In this document: positions 37,128 to 46,401 of the stretch, piece by piece
Numbering within the stretch: the stretch's first letter is position 1
Layout: every line of letters starts with the position of its first letter
NCBI RefSeq assembly: GCF_040643635.1
Contig: NZ_JBEYUS010000006.1
Span: forward strand, 62,001-126,000
DNA: 64,000 nucleotides
Direction of reading: 5' to 3'
Source of the DNA: Saccharopolyspora_C sp040643635
GTDB lineage: Bacteria > Actinomycetota > Actinomycetes > Mycobacteriales > Pseudonocardiaceae
Translations under genes and position numbers: made by a program
The notes under the pieces: generated by a model
Database searches by the model: none
Seen by the model: only the letters and a program-made list of their open reading frames with translations
What the model was told of the DNA's origin: nothing

Positions 37128-38552
37128 TCACTCGGACTTCGCCGCGGCCGACTCGTCCTTCGCGTCGGACTTCGCGTCCTCGGCCTGCTCGACCTCGCCC
37201 GGCACGACCTCCGGCTGCTCGCCCGCGTCGTCCTGCGAGCCGAACAGCTCGTCCAGGTCCAGCTCAGCGCCGGACGCGTCCACCACGGTGGCCTGGCGCA
37301 CCACGGAGAACAGCGCCTTGCTGCGCCGCACGTCCGCGTAGATCGCGCCGAGCTGGCCGGACTGCTGCGCCTGCTGGACGTACTGGTCCGGGCTCACGCC
37401 GAAGCGCTGCGCCTGGTAGATGATCCGCTCGGTCAGCTCGTTGTCCGAAACGGAGACGTTCTCGGCGTCGGCGATCGTGTCCAGCACCAGCTGGGTGCGG
37501 ACCGCCTTCTCCGCCTCCTCGCGGGTCTCCGCGTCGAACTGCTCGCGGGTCTGGCCCTGCTGCTCCAGCCACTCCGCGAACTTCGCCTCGTCGTGGTCGA
37601 ACGGGTGGATCGCGTCGTGCTCGCGAACCTCCACCTCGGACTGCACCACGTTCTCCGGCAGCGGGACCTCGACGGTCTCCAGCAGCGCCTCCAGGACCTT
37701 GTCCCGGGCCTGCATGCCCTGCTGCATCCGCTTGACGCGGCCCAGCCGCTCCCGCAGGTCGGCGAGCAGCTCCTCGGCCGTGTCGAACTCGCTGGCCATC
37801 TGGGCGAACTCATCGTCCGCCTCCGGCAGGTGCCGCTCCTTCACCGACGCCAAGGTCACCGTGACCTCGGCCTCGCGGCCCGCGTACTCGCCGGCCACCA
37901 GGTCGGTGTTGAAGGTGTTCGTGTCACCCGCCGACGCGCCGATCAGCGCGTCGTCGATGCCCTCGATGAGCTGGCCGGAGCCGATCTCGTACGACAGGCC
38001 GCTGGTGCGCGCCTCCTCGACGTCCTCGCCGTCGACCGTGGCCGACAGGTCGATGCTGACGAAGTCGCCCTGCTGCGCCGGACGGTCCACGCCGGTCAAC
38101 GTGCCGAAGCGGGCGCGCAGCTCGTCCAGCTGCTCCTGCACCTCGTCCTCGGTCGTCTCGACGTCGTCCACCGACACCGACAGCTCGCCGAACGCCGGAA
38201 CGGTGATCTCCGGGCGCACATCGACCTCGGCGGTGAACTCGATCTGGTCCCCGTCCTCGATCTTGGTGACCTCGATCTCCGGACGCCCGAGGGTGCGCAC
38301 CTCGGTGCCGTTGATGGCCTCCATGTACTTCGCCGGAACCGCCTCGTTGACGACCTCGTCGAGCACAGGACCCCGGCCGATGCGGCTCTCCAGCACCCGG
38401 GCGGGAACCTTGCCCGGCCGGAAGCCCGGGATGCGGACCTGGTTGGCCAGTGCCTTGTACGCGCGGTCGAAGTTCGGCTTGAGCTCGTCGAACGGCACCT
38501 CGACGTTGATCCGTACGCGCGTCGGGCTCAGGTGCTCGACGGTGCTCTTCAC
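37128..38552 (-). CDS. tig: Trigger factor
   Basis: The 474-residue ribosome-bound chaperone has the ribosome-docking loop GFRPGKVPARV near residue 45. A FKBP-type prolyl isomerase domain (about 150-240; QGDFVSIDLSATVDG) and a long helical chaperone domain follow, with an acidic Asp/Glu/Ala tail typical of actinobacteria. It shields nascent chains. The GTG at 38552 follows AGGAGACCAC. tig upstream of clpP1-clpP2-clpX is the conserved order. Confidence 0.97.
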   Translation of the reverse strand: MKSTVEHLSPTRVRINVEVPFDELKPNFDRAYKALANQVRIPGFRPGKVPARVLESRIGRGPVLDEVVNEAVPAKYMEAINGTEVRTLGRPEIEVTKIEDGDQIEFTAEVDVRPEITVPAFGELSVSVDDVETTEDEVQEQLDELRARFGTLTGVDRPAQQGDFVSIDLSATVDGEDVEEARTSGLSYEIGSGQLIEGIDDALIGASAGDTNTFNTDLVAGEYAGREAEVTVTLASVKERHLPEADDEFAQMASEFDTAEELLADLRERLGRVKRMQQGMQARDKVLEALLETVEVPLPENVVQSEVEVREHDAIHPFDHDEAKFAEWLEQQGQTREQFDAETREEAEKAVRTQLVLDTIADAENVSVSDNELTERIIYQAQRFGVSPDQYVQQAQQSGQLGAIYADVRRSKALFSVVRQATVVDASGAELDLDELFGSQDDAGEQPEVVPGEVEQAEDAKSDAKDESAAAKSE

Positions 38553-38795
38553 GTGGTCTCCTAGTGCGAACGTGCTTCGGAACCCCGGCGGTGCCGGCGG
38601 GAGCGCCACCCCACGTCGGGGGCGCTCCGGCGACGCCGGGCTGACCTCCGAGTCTATTGCCCAGGCGAGACCCGGGCCCCCGGGGGTTGCCTCAGCCGGC
38701 CACGGGTCGCGTGCGCGCGGGCCCGCGCGAACCCGCGCACCACCGCCGATTCCACGCGAGGAACGCGAAAACCCGGCATCCGGCACCGCGCCGGA

Positions 38796-39086
38796 TCAGC
38801 GCGGCGCCGAGAACACGGCGTCACCCAGACCAGGCCCCGACGACCCCAGCGGAGTCGGGATCACCGCGGTCCCGATGCCCACCGTCGGCGGCGCCATCTG
38901 CCCACCCGGGACGTCCACGAACAACGACACCCCGACCAGCAGCAGCACCGCGAGCGCCAACAACACCCCCACCACCAAGGCGGGGATCCGGACCCGGCGC
39001 GTGGTCCTCGACACAGCAACGTGAACGTGCACGACCGCGAAATCGGGCCACGACTGCTCACCGTTACCGGAAGTCGAACGAATCAC
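38796..39086 (-). CDS. Small single-pass membrane protein, hypothetical
   Basis: The frame of up to 96 residues has one clear membrane helix (IPALVVGVLLALAVLLLVGV) after a basic stretch (RTTRRVR). A 35-residue Pro/Gly-rich outer part follows. Third-position GC is high throughout the helix, which supports coding. The start is uncertain: the GTG at 39086 gives 96 residues and later GTGs are possible. I do not recognise a family. Confidence 0.5.
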   Translation of the reverse strand: MIRSTSGNGEQSWPDFAVVHVHVAVSRTTRRVRIPALVVGVLLALAVLLLVGVSLFVDVPGGQMAPPTVGIGTAVIPTPLGSSGPGLGDAVFSAPR

Positions 39087-39166
39087 CCGCGAAGATCACG
39101 TTCCGTGAAGCGCCCCGAACGCGAAAAGGAGGCGCGGCCGCACGACCACGCCTCCCCGAAGGACCG

Positions 39167-39240
39167 TCGGGGTGGCGGGATTTGAACCCACGACCCCTCG
39201 CACCCAAAGCGAGTGCGCTACCAAACTGCGCCACACCCCG
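39167..39240 (-). tRNA. tRNA-Pro (TGG anticodon)
   Basis: A full cloverleaf is readable on the minus strand: acceptor CGGGGTG/CACCCCG, a D-arm with TGGTAGCGCA, anticodon stem CTCGC/GCGAG around loop TTTGGGT (anticodon TGG), and GGTTCAAATCC in the T-arm. The discriminator base is A and CCA is not encoded. tRNA genes next to tig are conserved in actinobacteria. Confidence 0.95.
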
Positions 39241-39367
39241 TCCTACCTGCGCCGCACCCCCACCGCCCGGGTGCGTTGCGAAGAGCCTATCGCGACCCGT
39301 TAAGCTGGGGCACGCAAGGTCGGGAAGACCGCGGCGGGACACCGCCGGGAGACGTCCGACCGGGCAT

Positions 39368-39438
39368 GCGGGCGTAGCTCAATGGTAGAGCCCCAGTCTT
39401 CCAAACTGGCTACGCGGGTTCGATTCCCGTCGCCCGCT
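39368..39438 (+). tRNA. tRNA-Gly (TCC anticodon)
   Basis: The cloverleaf has acceptor GCGGGCG/CGCCCGC, a short D-arm typical of tRNA-Gly, anticodon loop CTTCCAA (anticodon TCC) and T-arm GGGTTCGATTCCC. CCA is encoded directly after the discriminator T (39439-39441). A hairpin with a T-run follows, then a tandem repeat. Confidence 0.95.
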
Positions 39439-39447
39439 CCAGGTCGT

Positions 39448-39487
39448 GGGAGAGCTGTGCCAGATCTTTGATCTTGGCCGCTCTCCC
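39448..39487 (+). terminator. tRNA-Gly terminator
   Basis: GGGAGAGC pairs with GCTCTCCC, with an inner AGATC-ttt-GATCT stem, followed by TTT. It starts seven bases past the encoded CCA. Confidence 0.8.
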
Positions 39488-39945
39488 TTTCGCATTTCCA
39501 TACGGGGGCCGAGCCCCCGTACGCCCCCACGGTGCGGTGGGCGCTTTTCTCGGCCTTCGGCCTTCGGCGGTGGGTGGGCTGGGTGACGGCCCCGCGTCGT
39601 TCCTCGGTTGCTCGGCTTTCGCCTGCGCGCTCCGGTCAGCAGGGTGCCGGACCATCAGCCCTGGCCGGAATCCCCTTCGCATCTCTCTCCCCCCGGTACG
39701 CCCCGCACGGTGCGGTGGGCGCTTCTCTCGGCCTTCGGCCTTCGGCGGTGGGTGGGCTGGGTGACGGGTCGGCGTCGTTCCTCGGTTGCTCGGCTTTCGC
39801 CTGCGCGTTCTGGTCGGCAGGGTGCCGGACCATTGGCGCTGGCCGGTCTGCCTTTCGCATCTCCCTGCGGGGGCCGAGCTCCGGGTTCGCCCTTGCTGGG
39901 GGCGCCTTTCTCGGCCTTCGGCCTTCGCCGGCGGGGTGGGGGTTG
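39488..39945. repeat. About 180-bp tandem repeat, 2.5 copies, beside tRNA-Gly
   Basis: Units begin with CTTTCGCAT-like sequence at 39491, 39678 and 39856. Each contains GGGCGCTT(T/C)TCTCGGCC and CTTCGGCCTTCGGCGG; the first two also share TCGTTCCTCGGTTGCTCGG and GGGTGCCGGACCAT, and are about 90 percent alike. The third is partial. No gene is supported; the region ends at the stop of the racemase gene. Confidence 0.85.
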
Positions 39946-39963
39946 CGCGACCTGGGGGCTTGG

Positions 39964-40602
39964 TCAGGGGGTGGGGGTCAGGGCTGCTAGGACCGTCAGG
40001 GCCGTTCTGATCGGGTCGAGGACGGTGGGGGTGCCGGGGGGTTGTTCGGTTTCGACCGCGGAGCAGCCGTTGATGACGGCGGTGACGCCCGCGGCTCCGA
40101 ACGCTTCCAGGGGATCTCTCATCGCCGCCGACCAGCGGGCCGGGTCGGTGATGTCCTCCACCCGCAGGTCCAGGACCGCGACCTCGTCGAAGGAGTGCGA
40201 CCAGCCGTAGTCGTCGATGCGGTGGCGCAGCTCGGCGGCGATCGCCGCGTTGCGGGTCACCGCGCCGATCCGATGTCCCGCCGCGACCGCGGCCCCCACC
40301 GTCAACCGGAGCAGGCCCAACGCGGGGCGGCCGCCGAGCAGGCCGCCGTCCGCGGGCACCGCCGGATCCAGCACGCAATCCGGCAGCACCGCATCGCACT
40401 CCGGCGCGGCCGCCAGCGACTCCGCGACCAGCTCCGTCGACCGGCGCACGTCCGCCGCGGACTCCAGGGCGCGCGGGCCGCCCGCGGGCAGGTCCGAGAG
40501 CACCACGCGCACCCCCGCGGGCGAGAGCGCGTCGTAGCGGGCCTGCCTGCGGGCGACCTCCCGCGGCCCGACGACGATCGGCGTGACGGCGTGCACGAGC
40601 AT
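39964..40602 (-). CDS. Asp/Glu/hydantoin racemase family protein
   Basis: The 212-residue protein has the two catalytic cysteines of the family, in VLPDCVLDP near residue 77 and VINGCSAVE near 183, in a two-lobed fold. Relatives racemise aspartate, hydantoins or allantoin, isomerise maleate, or decarboxylate arylmalonates. It ends the minus-strand catabolic operon whose divergent arm encodes a hydantoinase, so a hydantoin-type racemase is the best guess. I use the ATG at 40602 because AGGAGG lies six bases upstream; the ATG at 40617 overlaps the upstream stop and is the alternative. Confidence 0.82.
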   Translation of the reverse strand: MLVHAVTPIVVGPREVARRQARYDALSPAGVRVVLSDLPAGGPRALESAADVRRSTELVAESLAAAPECDAVLPDCVLDPAVPADGGLLGGRPALGLLRLTVGAAVAAGHRIGAVTRNAAIAAELRHRIDDYGWSHSFDEVAVLDLRVEDITDPARWSAAMRDPLEAFGAAGVTAVINGCSAVETEQPPGTPTVLDPIRTALTVLAALTPTP

Positions 40603-40613
40603 GGCGTTCCTCC

Positions 40614-41939
40614 TCATCGGAACTGGCACAACGCGCCCAGCGCGCGCAACTCCGCGGCGGCGTCCACCGCGTCCGGCAGCGCGGCGCACCGCTCCCGGAC
40701 GTCCGCCACCACCTCCGGCTCGCCCAGCAGCCCGCCCAGCACGCGGACCCGGTCCGCGGCGGAGAACGGGTGGTAGGCGGCATCGCCGACCGGATTCGGG
40801 CGCTCCACCACGACCCCGGAGGCGGTGAGCCGCACCGGCCGCTCCGCGGGCAACCGGGCGTCCAGGTCCGGCGCCGCGCGCACCTCGACCCGGCGGGCCA
40901 GCTCGGCCGTGGCCGGATCGGCCAGCGCCGCCGCCGAGAACTCGGCAGGCCCGACCCGACCGCGCCGCAACGCCGTCGCCACCGCGAACGGCAGCGAGAA
41001 CCGCGCCGCCAGCGCCGTCGGCCAGCTCGTCCGGTCCAGCCCGGCGCCCAGCGCGTGGATCTCCACCAGGACGTCCGCCGGATCCGGCCCCACCTGGTCC
41101 CGCACCGCCAGCGCCGCATCGATCGCGGCGTGCGTGAACGAGCACGACGAGTGCTGCTTGAAGTAGCCGCCGAGCACCTCCCAGCCGTCACCGGCCAGCA
41201 CCGCCGGGTCGAGCTCGCCCAGCAACCCGCCCAGCGCGTCCGCCGCGACCCCGGTGACCAGCCCGGCCCCGGACGCGGCCAGCCGCGCCGCCGCCAGCCC
41301 CGACTGGTTCGCCGCGCCGACCCAGGCGTCCCGCACCGGGTTGCCGTCCAGCGCCGCCGCGAACGGGCCCGCGACCGGCAGGCCACCGCCCGCGTCGATC
41401 GCCGCCGCCGTCTCCGCCGGGCCCAGCTCCAGCACCCGCGCGCAGCCCGCCGCCGCACCGGTCACACCCCAGTTGCCGTGCGGATGGGTGCCCGGCCGCA
41501 GCCGGGTCGCCCGGCCGAACCGGGCCGCGACCTCGTACGCCGCCAGCAGGGCGCAGCACAGCTCCGCACCGCGCACCCCGCGCCGGGCGGCCAGCGCCAG
41601 CACCGCCGGGAAGCCGTGCGCCGCCGGATGCCCCGCGGCGAGCCGGTGTCCGTCGTCCAGCTCCAGGCGCACCGCGGCCACCGCGTTCAGCCACGCCGCC
41701 GCGTCCACCGCGACCGCGCGGCCCGTCCCGAACAGCGGGGACACCCCGTCCGGCGCGTCCCACGCGGCGACCAGCGCCCGCTGCTCCGGCTCCCGCGAAC
41801 CGAGCGCGGTCACCGCGATCGACTCCGTGAGCACCGCCGCCAGCCGCTCCCGCACCTCCACCGGCACGTCCTGCCAGCTCAGCTCGGACACCCACCGGCC
41901 GAGCCCGGTCACGGCCTCCCGGACCGCCGCCGCGCTCAC
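40614..41939 (-). CDS. MmgE/PrpD family protein (copy 1)
   Basis: The 441-residue protein has the MmgE/PrpD landmarks: the DDGHRLAAGHP region near residue 100 and KQHSSCSFTHAAIDA near 260. The family includes 2-methylcitrate dehydratase, cis-aconitate decarboxylase and iminodisuccinate epimerase, all acting on di- or tricarboxylates. Its GTG overlaps the MFS stop by 4 bp and its stop overlaps a racemase start, so the three are coupled. It is only distantly like copy 2 at 43314, so the two probably catalyse different steps. Confidence 0.87.
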   Translation of the reverse strand: MSAAAVREAVTGLGRWVSELSWQDVPVEVRERLAAVLTESIAVTALGSREPEQRALVAAWDAPDGVSPLFGTGRAVAVDAAAWLNAVAAVRLELDDGHRLAAGHPAAHGFPAVLALAARRGVRGAELCCALLAAYEVAARFGRATRLRPGTHPHGNWGVTGAAAGCARVLELGPAETAAAIDAGGGLPVAGPFAAALDGNPVRDAWVGAANQSGLAAARLAASGAGLVTGVAADALGGLLGELDPAVLAGDGWEVLGGYFKQHSSCSFTHAAIDAALAVRDQVGPDPADVLVEIHALGAGLDRTSWPTALAARFSLPFAVATALRRGRVGPAEFSAAALADPATAELARRVEVRAAPDLDARLPAERPVRLTASGVVVERPNPVGDAAYHPFSAADRVRVLGGLLGEPEVVADVRERCAALPDAVDAAAELRALGALCQFR

Positions 41940-43222
41940 GCCCGCTCGCTCACGGCTCGCGCCGCCGGTCCGGCCGCCGGGACCGGTTCCCGCGGCACCA
42001 GCAGCATCAGCAGCGCACCCGCCACCGCCAGCCCGGCCATCACGACGAAGCCGCTGGTGAAACTCCCGGTGCCCGCTACGATGAACCCCATCACCGACGG
42101 CGCCACGATCCCCGAGGACGCGAACGCCGCATCGGCGAACCCGGCGGCGCTGCCCGGCTGGTCCGGGGCCGCGTCGATCGACGCGACCCACCAGATGCCG
42201 CCGGTGATGAACCCGAAACCGACGCCCAGCGAGATCGAGATCAACGCCACCGTCAGCGTCGGCGCGATCGCGAGCGGGATCAGCGAGCAGCCCGCCAGCA
42301 GCAGCGCCACCCCCATCACCGCGAACCGGGTGCGGATCCGCGGGCTGCGCCGGTACACCCGGTCCACCACGTACCCGCCGACCAGCGCGCCGACGATGCC
42401 GCACGCCCACGGCGCGATGGAGAACGCGCCCGCCTGCTCCACGCTCAACCCGTAGGCGTTCGACAGGAACGACGGCAGCCAGTACATGAAGCCCCAGAAC
42501 ATGAAGCCCCACGCGAAGTAGCCGCCCGCGACCACCCACAGGTTCCGGTTGGTCAGCAGCGGCCGCCACCGCACCCGGGACCGGCCCGGCGCCGAATCGG
42601 ACTCCTGCCCGGCCGCGATCAGCGCCCGCTCCGCGTCGTTCACCCGCGCCGACTCCGACGGCAGGTCGCGCAGCAGCAGCGCCGCCAGCACCGCCCACAC
42701 CACGCCGAACAGCGCCAGTGTCCAGAACATGCCGCGCCAGCCCACCAGATCGGTCAGCCCCGTCAGCAGCGGACCGGAGATCAGCAGGCTCCCGGAGACC
42801 GCGACCCCGCCGCACAGGGCAAGCGCCACGCCGCGTTCCCGGATCGGCAGCCACCGGCTCACCGTGCGGGTCGCCGCCGGGAACGCAGGCGACTCCCCGA
42901 TGCCCAGCAGCAACCGGATGACCAGCAGTCCCGCGAACGAACCGGCGACCGGGATGAGCGCGGTCGTCACCGAGAACAGCGCGATCGCGGACAGCAGCAC
43001 CCGCCGCGTCCCGAACCGGTCCACCAGCGGCCCGGACAGGAACGCGGCGACCATGTAGCCGATGGAGAAGACGGAACTGATGATCCCGTACTGCGCGGTG
43101 GTGATCCCGAACGCCTGCTCCAGCGGTTCCACCGCGTAGGAGACCGCGCTGCGATCGATGTAGTTGATGACGATGAGGCCGATCACCAGCCCCAGCGTCA
43201 CGAAGCGAAACCGTGTGCTCAT
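41936..43222 (-). CDS. MFS transporter, anion:cation symporter type
   Basis: The 428-residue protein has twelve predicted membrane segments. It has the MFS motif GPLVDRFGTRR after TM2 and an early INYIDRSAVSYA segment typical of the ACS family, which imports organic anions such as hexuronates, phthalate and tartrate. It probably takes up the substrate of the island. The ATG at 43222 lies 91 bp from the preceding gene, and the gap contains a 14-bp palindrome, so a second promoter is likely. Confidence 0.92.
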   Translation of the reverse strand: MSTRFRFVTLGLVIGLIVINYIDRSAVSYAVEPLEQAFGITTAQYGIISSVFSIGYMVAAFLSGPLVDRFGTRRVLLSAIALFSVTTALIPVAGSFAGLLVIRLLLGIGESPAFPAATRTVSRWLPIRERGVALALCGGVAVSGSLLISGPLLTGLTDLVGWRGMFWTLALFGVVWAVLAALLLRDLPSESARVNDAERALIAAGQESDSAPGRSRVRWRPLLTNRNLWVVAGGYFAWGFMFWGFMYWLPSFLSNAYGLSVEQAGAFSIAPWACGIVGALVGGYVVDRVYRRSPRIRTRFAVMGVALLLAGCSLIPLAIAPTLTVALISISLGVGFGFITGGIWWVASIDAAPDQPGSAAGFADAAFASSGIVAPSVMGFIVAGTGSFTSGFVVMAGLAVAGALLMLLVPREPVPAAGPAARAVSERA

Positions 43223-43258
43223 GGGGAATTCCTCGATTCCGGGTGGGGAATCGTTCGT

Positions 43259-43272
43259 TCCGTTCGAACGGA
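43259..43272. promoter_or_regulatory. 14-bp palindrome upstream of the transporter gene
   Basis: TCCGTTCGAACGGA is a perfect inverted repeat in the only sizeable gap of the minus-strand operon. Its left half shares TTCCGTTC with the inverted repeat in the iclR-flavoprotein promoter region. It is a candidate site for the IclR regulator. Confidence 0.5.
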
Positions 43273-43313
43273 GCGGACGAGACGTCGTTGTCTGCCGGTG
43301 CTCGGTGCGCGGT

Positions 43314-44741
43314 TCAGCCGTCCACTTCGGACTCGGCGAGCGCGGTGCGGACGCCGTCCAGCACCTCGGCGACCGCGCGGTCCGCGCGCAGGTCCCACAC
43401 CGAGGCGACGACGTCCGCCGCCCGGTCCGGTCCCACGGCCCGGCTCGCGTTGCCGGTGAACTTCGCCGCCAGCTCGTCGGCGGACAGCGGGCGACCGGGG
43501 CCGCCGCGGTTCTCGGTGATCCGTTCGGTCACCGTGCTGCCGTCGGCGAGCTCGGCGGTGAGGACGGCGGGGAACTGCCGGGGGAATCCGGCGGTGGCCT
43601 GCTCGTCGGCGACGACCCGCACCCGCCCGGCCAGGTCCAGGCGCCGCGGGTCGGCCGCGGCGGCGTCGGTGAAGTCCTCGTGGAACACGCCGAGCCCGCC
43701 GCCGCCCAGCAGCGCCGCCGCCACGGTGTACGGGCCGGAGAACGCGGCGTGGTAGCCGGAGCGCGGATGCCGCTTCTCCTCGGCGGGTTCGGCGATGGTG
43801 CGCAGCACCGGGGCGGGCACCCCGAGCACCAGTTCGCGGACCTGCTCGGCCACCACGCCCCGCTCCCGCAGCCGCAGCGCGGCGTCGATGCCGGCGTGCG
43901 TGAAGTGGTTGCAGGGGTAGGGCTTGAAGAACACGCCAGGTGTCTCCCACTGCTCGCCGAGCCCGTCGGTGACCCGTTCCGGGTGCGCCCGTTCGCCGCA
44001 GAACGCGCGCAGGAACCCGAACCGGCCCTCGATCACGGTGGGCGGCCCGGTGAGGCCGTGCCGCGCCAGGTCGGCGGCGGCGACCCCGGAGTGCGCGGCC
44101 CAGCCGCAGTGCACCCGCTTGATGGTGCCGCCGGTGCGGTTCGCCTCGATGACCCCGGCGCCCATGCTGGCGGCGATGCCCACCGCGGACGCCAGTTCTT
44201 CCGCGCCGAGCCCCTGCAGCATCCCGGCGGCGACGGCGGCGCCGATCGCGCCGCAGATCGCGGTGGCGTGCTGCCCGTGCTCGAAGAACACCGAGTTGCC
44301 GAGCTCCTCGTCGTAACCGGCCATGCCGAGGCGGCAGGTGACCTCGATGCCCATCGCCGCCGCGGCCAGCACCGCGCGTCCCCCGGCGCCGGTGCGTTCC
44401 GCGGTGGCCAGCGCCGCGGGCACCACCGAGGCCGACGGGTGCAGCACCGACGGCAGGTGGGTGTCGTCGAAGTCCAGGCTGTGCGCCAGGGTTCCGTTGA
44501 CCAGCGCCGCCGACGGTGCCGGCACCCGGCCGGGCAGCCCGATCGCGGTCGCGGCGGGGTGCCCGCCCCACTCGGCGGCGACCGCCCCGGCGATCCGCGC
44601 CGGTTCCGCGCCGACCGCGGCGAGGGAATTGCCGAGCACGTCGACGATCCGGCCCGCCACGTCGTCGGCCAGCGCGTCCTCGATGCCGTCCGCGGCCAGC
44701 CGGGCGCCGACCTCGCCGATCCGCTGCGCGGGAGTGGTCAC
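43314..44741 (-). CDS. MmgE/PrpD family protein (copy 2)
   Basis: The 475-residue protein shows the family core: SLDFDDTHLPSVLHPSA near residue 90, the Gly/Ala helix region, and KPYPCNHFTHAGIDA near 270. These features are closer to the classical PrpD/cis-aconitate-decarboxylase pattern than copy 1. It may hydrate, dehydrate or decarboxylate a tricarboxylate-like intermediate. Its GTG overlaps the cyclase stop by 4 bp. Confidence 0.88.
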   Translation of the reverse strand: MTTPAQRIGEVGARLAADGIEDALADDVAGRIVDVLGNSLAAVGAEPARIAGAVAAEWGGHPAATAIGLPGRVPAPSAALVNGTLAHSLDFDDTHLPSVLHPSASVVPAALATAERTGAGGRAVLAAAAMGIEVTCRLGMAGYDEELGNSVFFEHGQHATAICGAIGAAVAAGMLQGLGAEELASAVGIAASMGAGVIEANRTGGTIKRVHCGWAAHSGVAAADLARHGLTGPPTVIEGRFGFLRAFCGERAHPERVTDGLGEQWETPGVFFKPYPCNHFTHAGIDAALRLRERGVVAEQVRELVLGVPAPVLRTIAEPAEEKRHPRSGYHAAFSGPYTVAAALLGGGGLGVFHEDFTDAAAADPRRLDLAGRVRVVADEQATAGFPRQFPAVLTAELADGSTVTERITENRGGPGRPLSADELAAKFTGNASRAVGPDRAADVVASVWDLRADRAVAEVLDGVRTALAESEVDG

Positions 44742-45550
44742 GGCTGCACCACCGCCAGCGGCCGCACCGGGGCGCCGGTGCCGCCGACGATGCGCAGCGG
44801 GGCGAACACGGCGAGGAACTCACCCAGCCCGGCTTCGGCGGCGTCCTCCAGCGCGAGGTGCTCGACGATGTGGATGCCGTGCTCCACCAGCAGCACCCGG
44901 TGCACCGGCAGCACGCGGTGTCCCGCGCCCGCCGGGATCTGCTCGTAGGCGGTGGTGTCGCCGCCGGTGGCGACGATGCCGCGTTGGACGAGCCATTCGG
45001 CGCCGTCCACGGTCATCCCGGGCACCCCGGTCTCCTTGCCGACGTAGGCGACCGGGTCGCCGAACAGCCCGCCCCACCCGCTGCGCACCACGGCGACGTC
45101 GCCGGGGCCGGGTTCGGCGCCTGCGCGCTCCGCGGCCAGCGCCAGGTCCTCGGCGGTGATGCCGTAGCCGGGTTCCAGCACGTCCACGCCGTGCGCCGCG
45201 GCCACGTCGAGGAACACCCCGCGGGTCACCATCGGCGGAATCGTCTCCGCGCCGTGCACGGTGTGCTTGCCGCCGCGCTGCGCTTCGGCCGCGTCGGCGC
45301 CGCCGTGCAGCTTGCCGTCGTGGCTGACGTGGGCGAGCGCGTCGACGTGGGTGCCGGTGTGCCCGCCGGTGACGATCACCTCGTTGGACGCCGAGCCGCC
45401 GTCGGGGCGGACCGCGTCGCCGTGGCGGCGTTCCAGGGTCATCCGGAATCCGGGGTGGTTCGGCGAGCCCGCCATCCCCGTGTACAGCGGGTGGCCGAGC
45501 TCGATGATGCGGGTCCCGGCGCGCACGGCGCCGAGCAGGGCGTCGGTCAC
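44738..45550 (-). CDS. Cyclase / kynurenine-formamidase-like metal-dependent hydrolase
   Basis: The 270-residue protein has the family metal motif HTGTHVDALAH (HxGTHxDxxxH) near residue 64, and a later His/Glu set (VEHGIHIVEHL). Members hydrolyse N-formyl or cyclic amides, isatin and other imide-like substrates. It fits a ring-opening or half-amide step. Both ends overlap their neighbours by 4 bp. Confidence 0.88.
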   Translation of the reverse strand: MTDALLGAVRAGTRIIELGHPLYTGMAGSPNHPGFRMTLERRHGDAVRPDGGSASNEVIVTGGHTGTHVDALAHVSHDGKLHGGADAAEAQRGGKHTVHGAETIPPMVTRGVFLDVAAAHGVDVLEPGYGITAEDLALAAERAGAEPGPGDVAVVRSGWGGLFGDPVAYVGKETGVPGMTVDGAEWLVQRGIVATGGDTTAYEQIPAGAGHRVLPVHRVLLVEHGIHIVEHLALEDAAEAGLGEFLAVFAPLRIVGGTGAPVRPLAVVQP

Positions 45551-46401
45551 GGGTTCTCCTTCCCGGCCGCGGCACGGCCCGGTTCGTGGTGCTGCTGCAG
45601 CTCATCGGCCAGTTCGGCGACCCAGCGGGCCCCGGCGACGACGGCCGGATCGACGAAGCGGCCGTCGGAGTCCACCCAGGCGGCGGCGCCCGCGGCGCCG
45701 ACCGAGGCCAGCAGGGACCGCGCCCGCGCCACCTCGTCCGCGTCGGGGGTGAAGGCCTGGTGGACGGGGTCGATCTGGCGGGGGTGGATCACCGAGCGGC
45801 CGAAGAACCCGGCGTCGCGCAGGGCGGCGCTGTCCGCCGCGAGGCCCGCGGTGTCGGCCAGGTCGGTCCACACGCTGGCGACCGGGCTGGGCAGCCCGGC
45901 CGCCCGGTTGGCGGTGACGATCCGGGACCGCGCCCAGCCGAGCTCGGTGCGGTCGCGGATCCGCAGGTCCGCGGCCAGATCGGTCTCGCCCGGGGAGATC
46001 CCGGCGACCAGCGGGTGGCAGGTGGCGAGTTCGAAGGCCCGCTCCAGGCCGCGGGCGCTCTCCACCAGCAGGTGCAGCGGCAGCCCGGTCCGCTCGGCCA
46101 GCGCGGCGACCGCGGCCGGGTCCTCCGCCTTCGGCACCCGCAGCCCGGCGGCGCCGGACCCGGCCAGCGCTTCGGCGTCGGCCGCGGCCCACGGGGTTCC
46201 GGAACCGTTGATCCGCACCCAGGTCCGCTCGCCCGCGCGGGCCGCCGCGCAGCCGCGGGCGCGGTCCTTCGCCGCGGGCGGGACCGCGTCCTCCAGGTCC
46301 AGGACCACGGCGTCGGCCGCCCCGTCGAGGGCCTTGGTGACCAGGTCCTCCCGGTGCGCGGGCACGTACAGCCAGCTCCGCGCCCGGCCGAGGGCGCTCA
46401 C
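45547..46401 (-). CDS. HpcH/HpaI-CitE-like lyase
   Basis: The 284-residue protein starts RSWLYVPAHREDLVTKAL, the CitE pattern. It has VVLDLEDAVPP (metal-binding Glu/Asp), WVRINGSGTPW (Arg) and the catalytic-barrel end GFFGRSVIHPRQI. Relatives cleave malyl-, citramalyl- or beta-hydroxyacyl-CoA to acetyl-CoA and an oxo acid. Next to a CoA-transferase it most likely cleaves the CoA ester made by that enzyme. Confidence 0.9.
   Translation of the reverse strand: MSALGRARSWLYVPAHREDLVTKALDGAADAVVLDLEDAVPPAAKDRARGCAAARAGERTWVRINGSGTPWAAADAEALAGSGAAGLRVPKAEDPAAVAALAERTGLPLHLLVESARGLERAFELATCHPLVAGISPGETDLAADLRIRDRTELGWARSRIVTANRAAGLPSPVASVWTDLADTAGLAADSAALRDAGFFGRSVIHPRQIDPVHQAFTPDADEVARARSLLASVGAAGAAAWVDSDGRFVDPAVVAGARWVAELADELQQHHEPGRAAAGKENP

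Noticed and set aside
39368..39945. Prophage or integrative element at tRNA-Gly
   Set aside because: No integrase, excisionase or duplicated tRNA 3' end was found; only the tandem repeat hints at past recombination.
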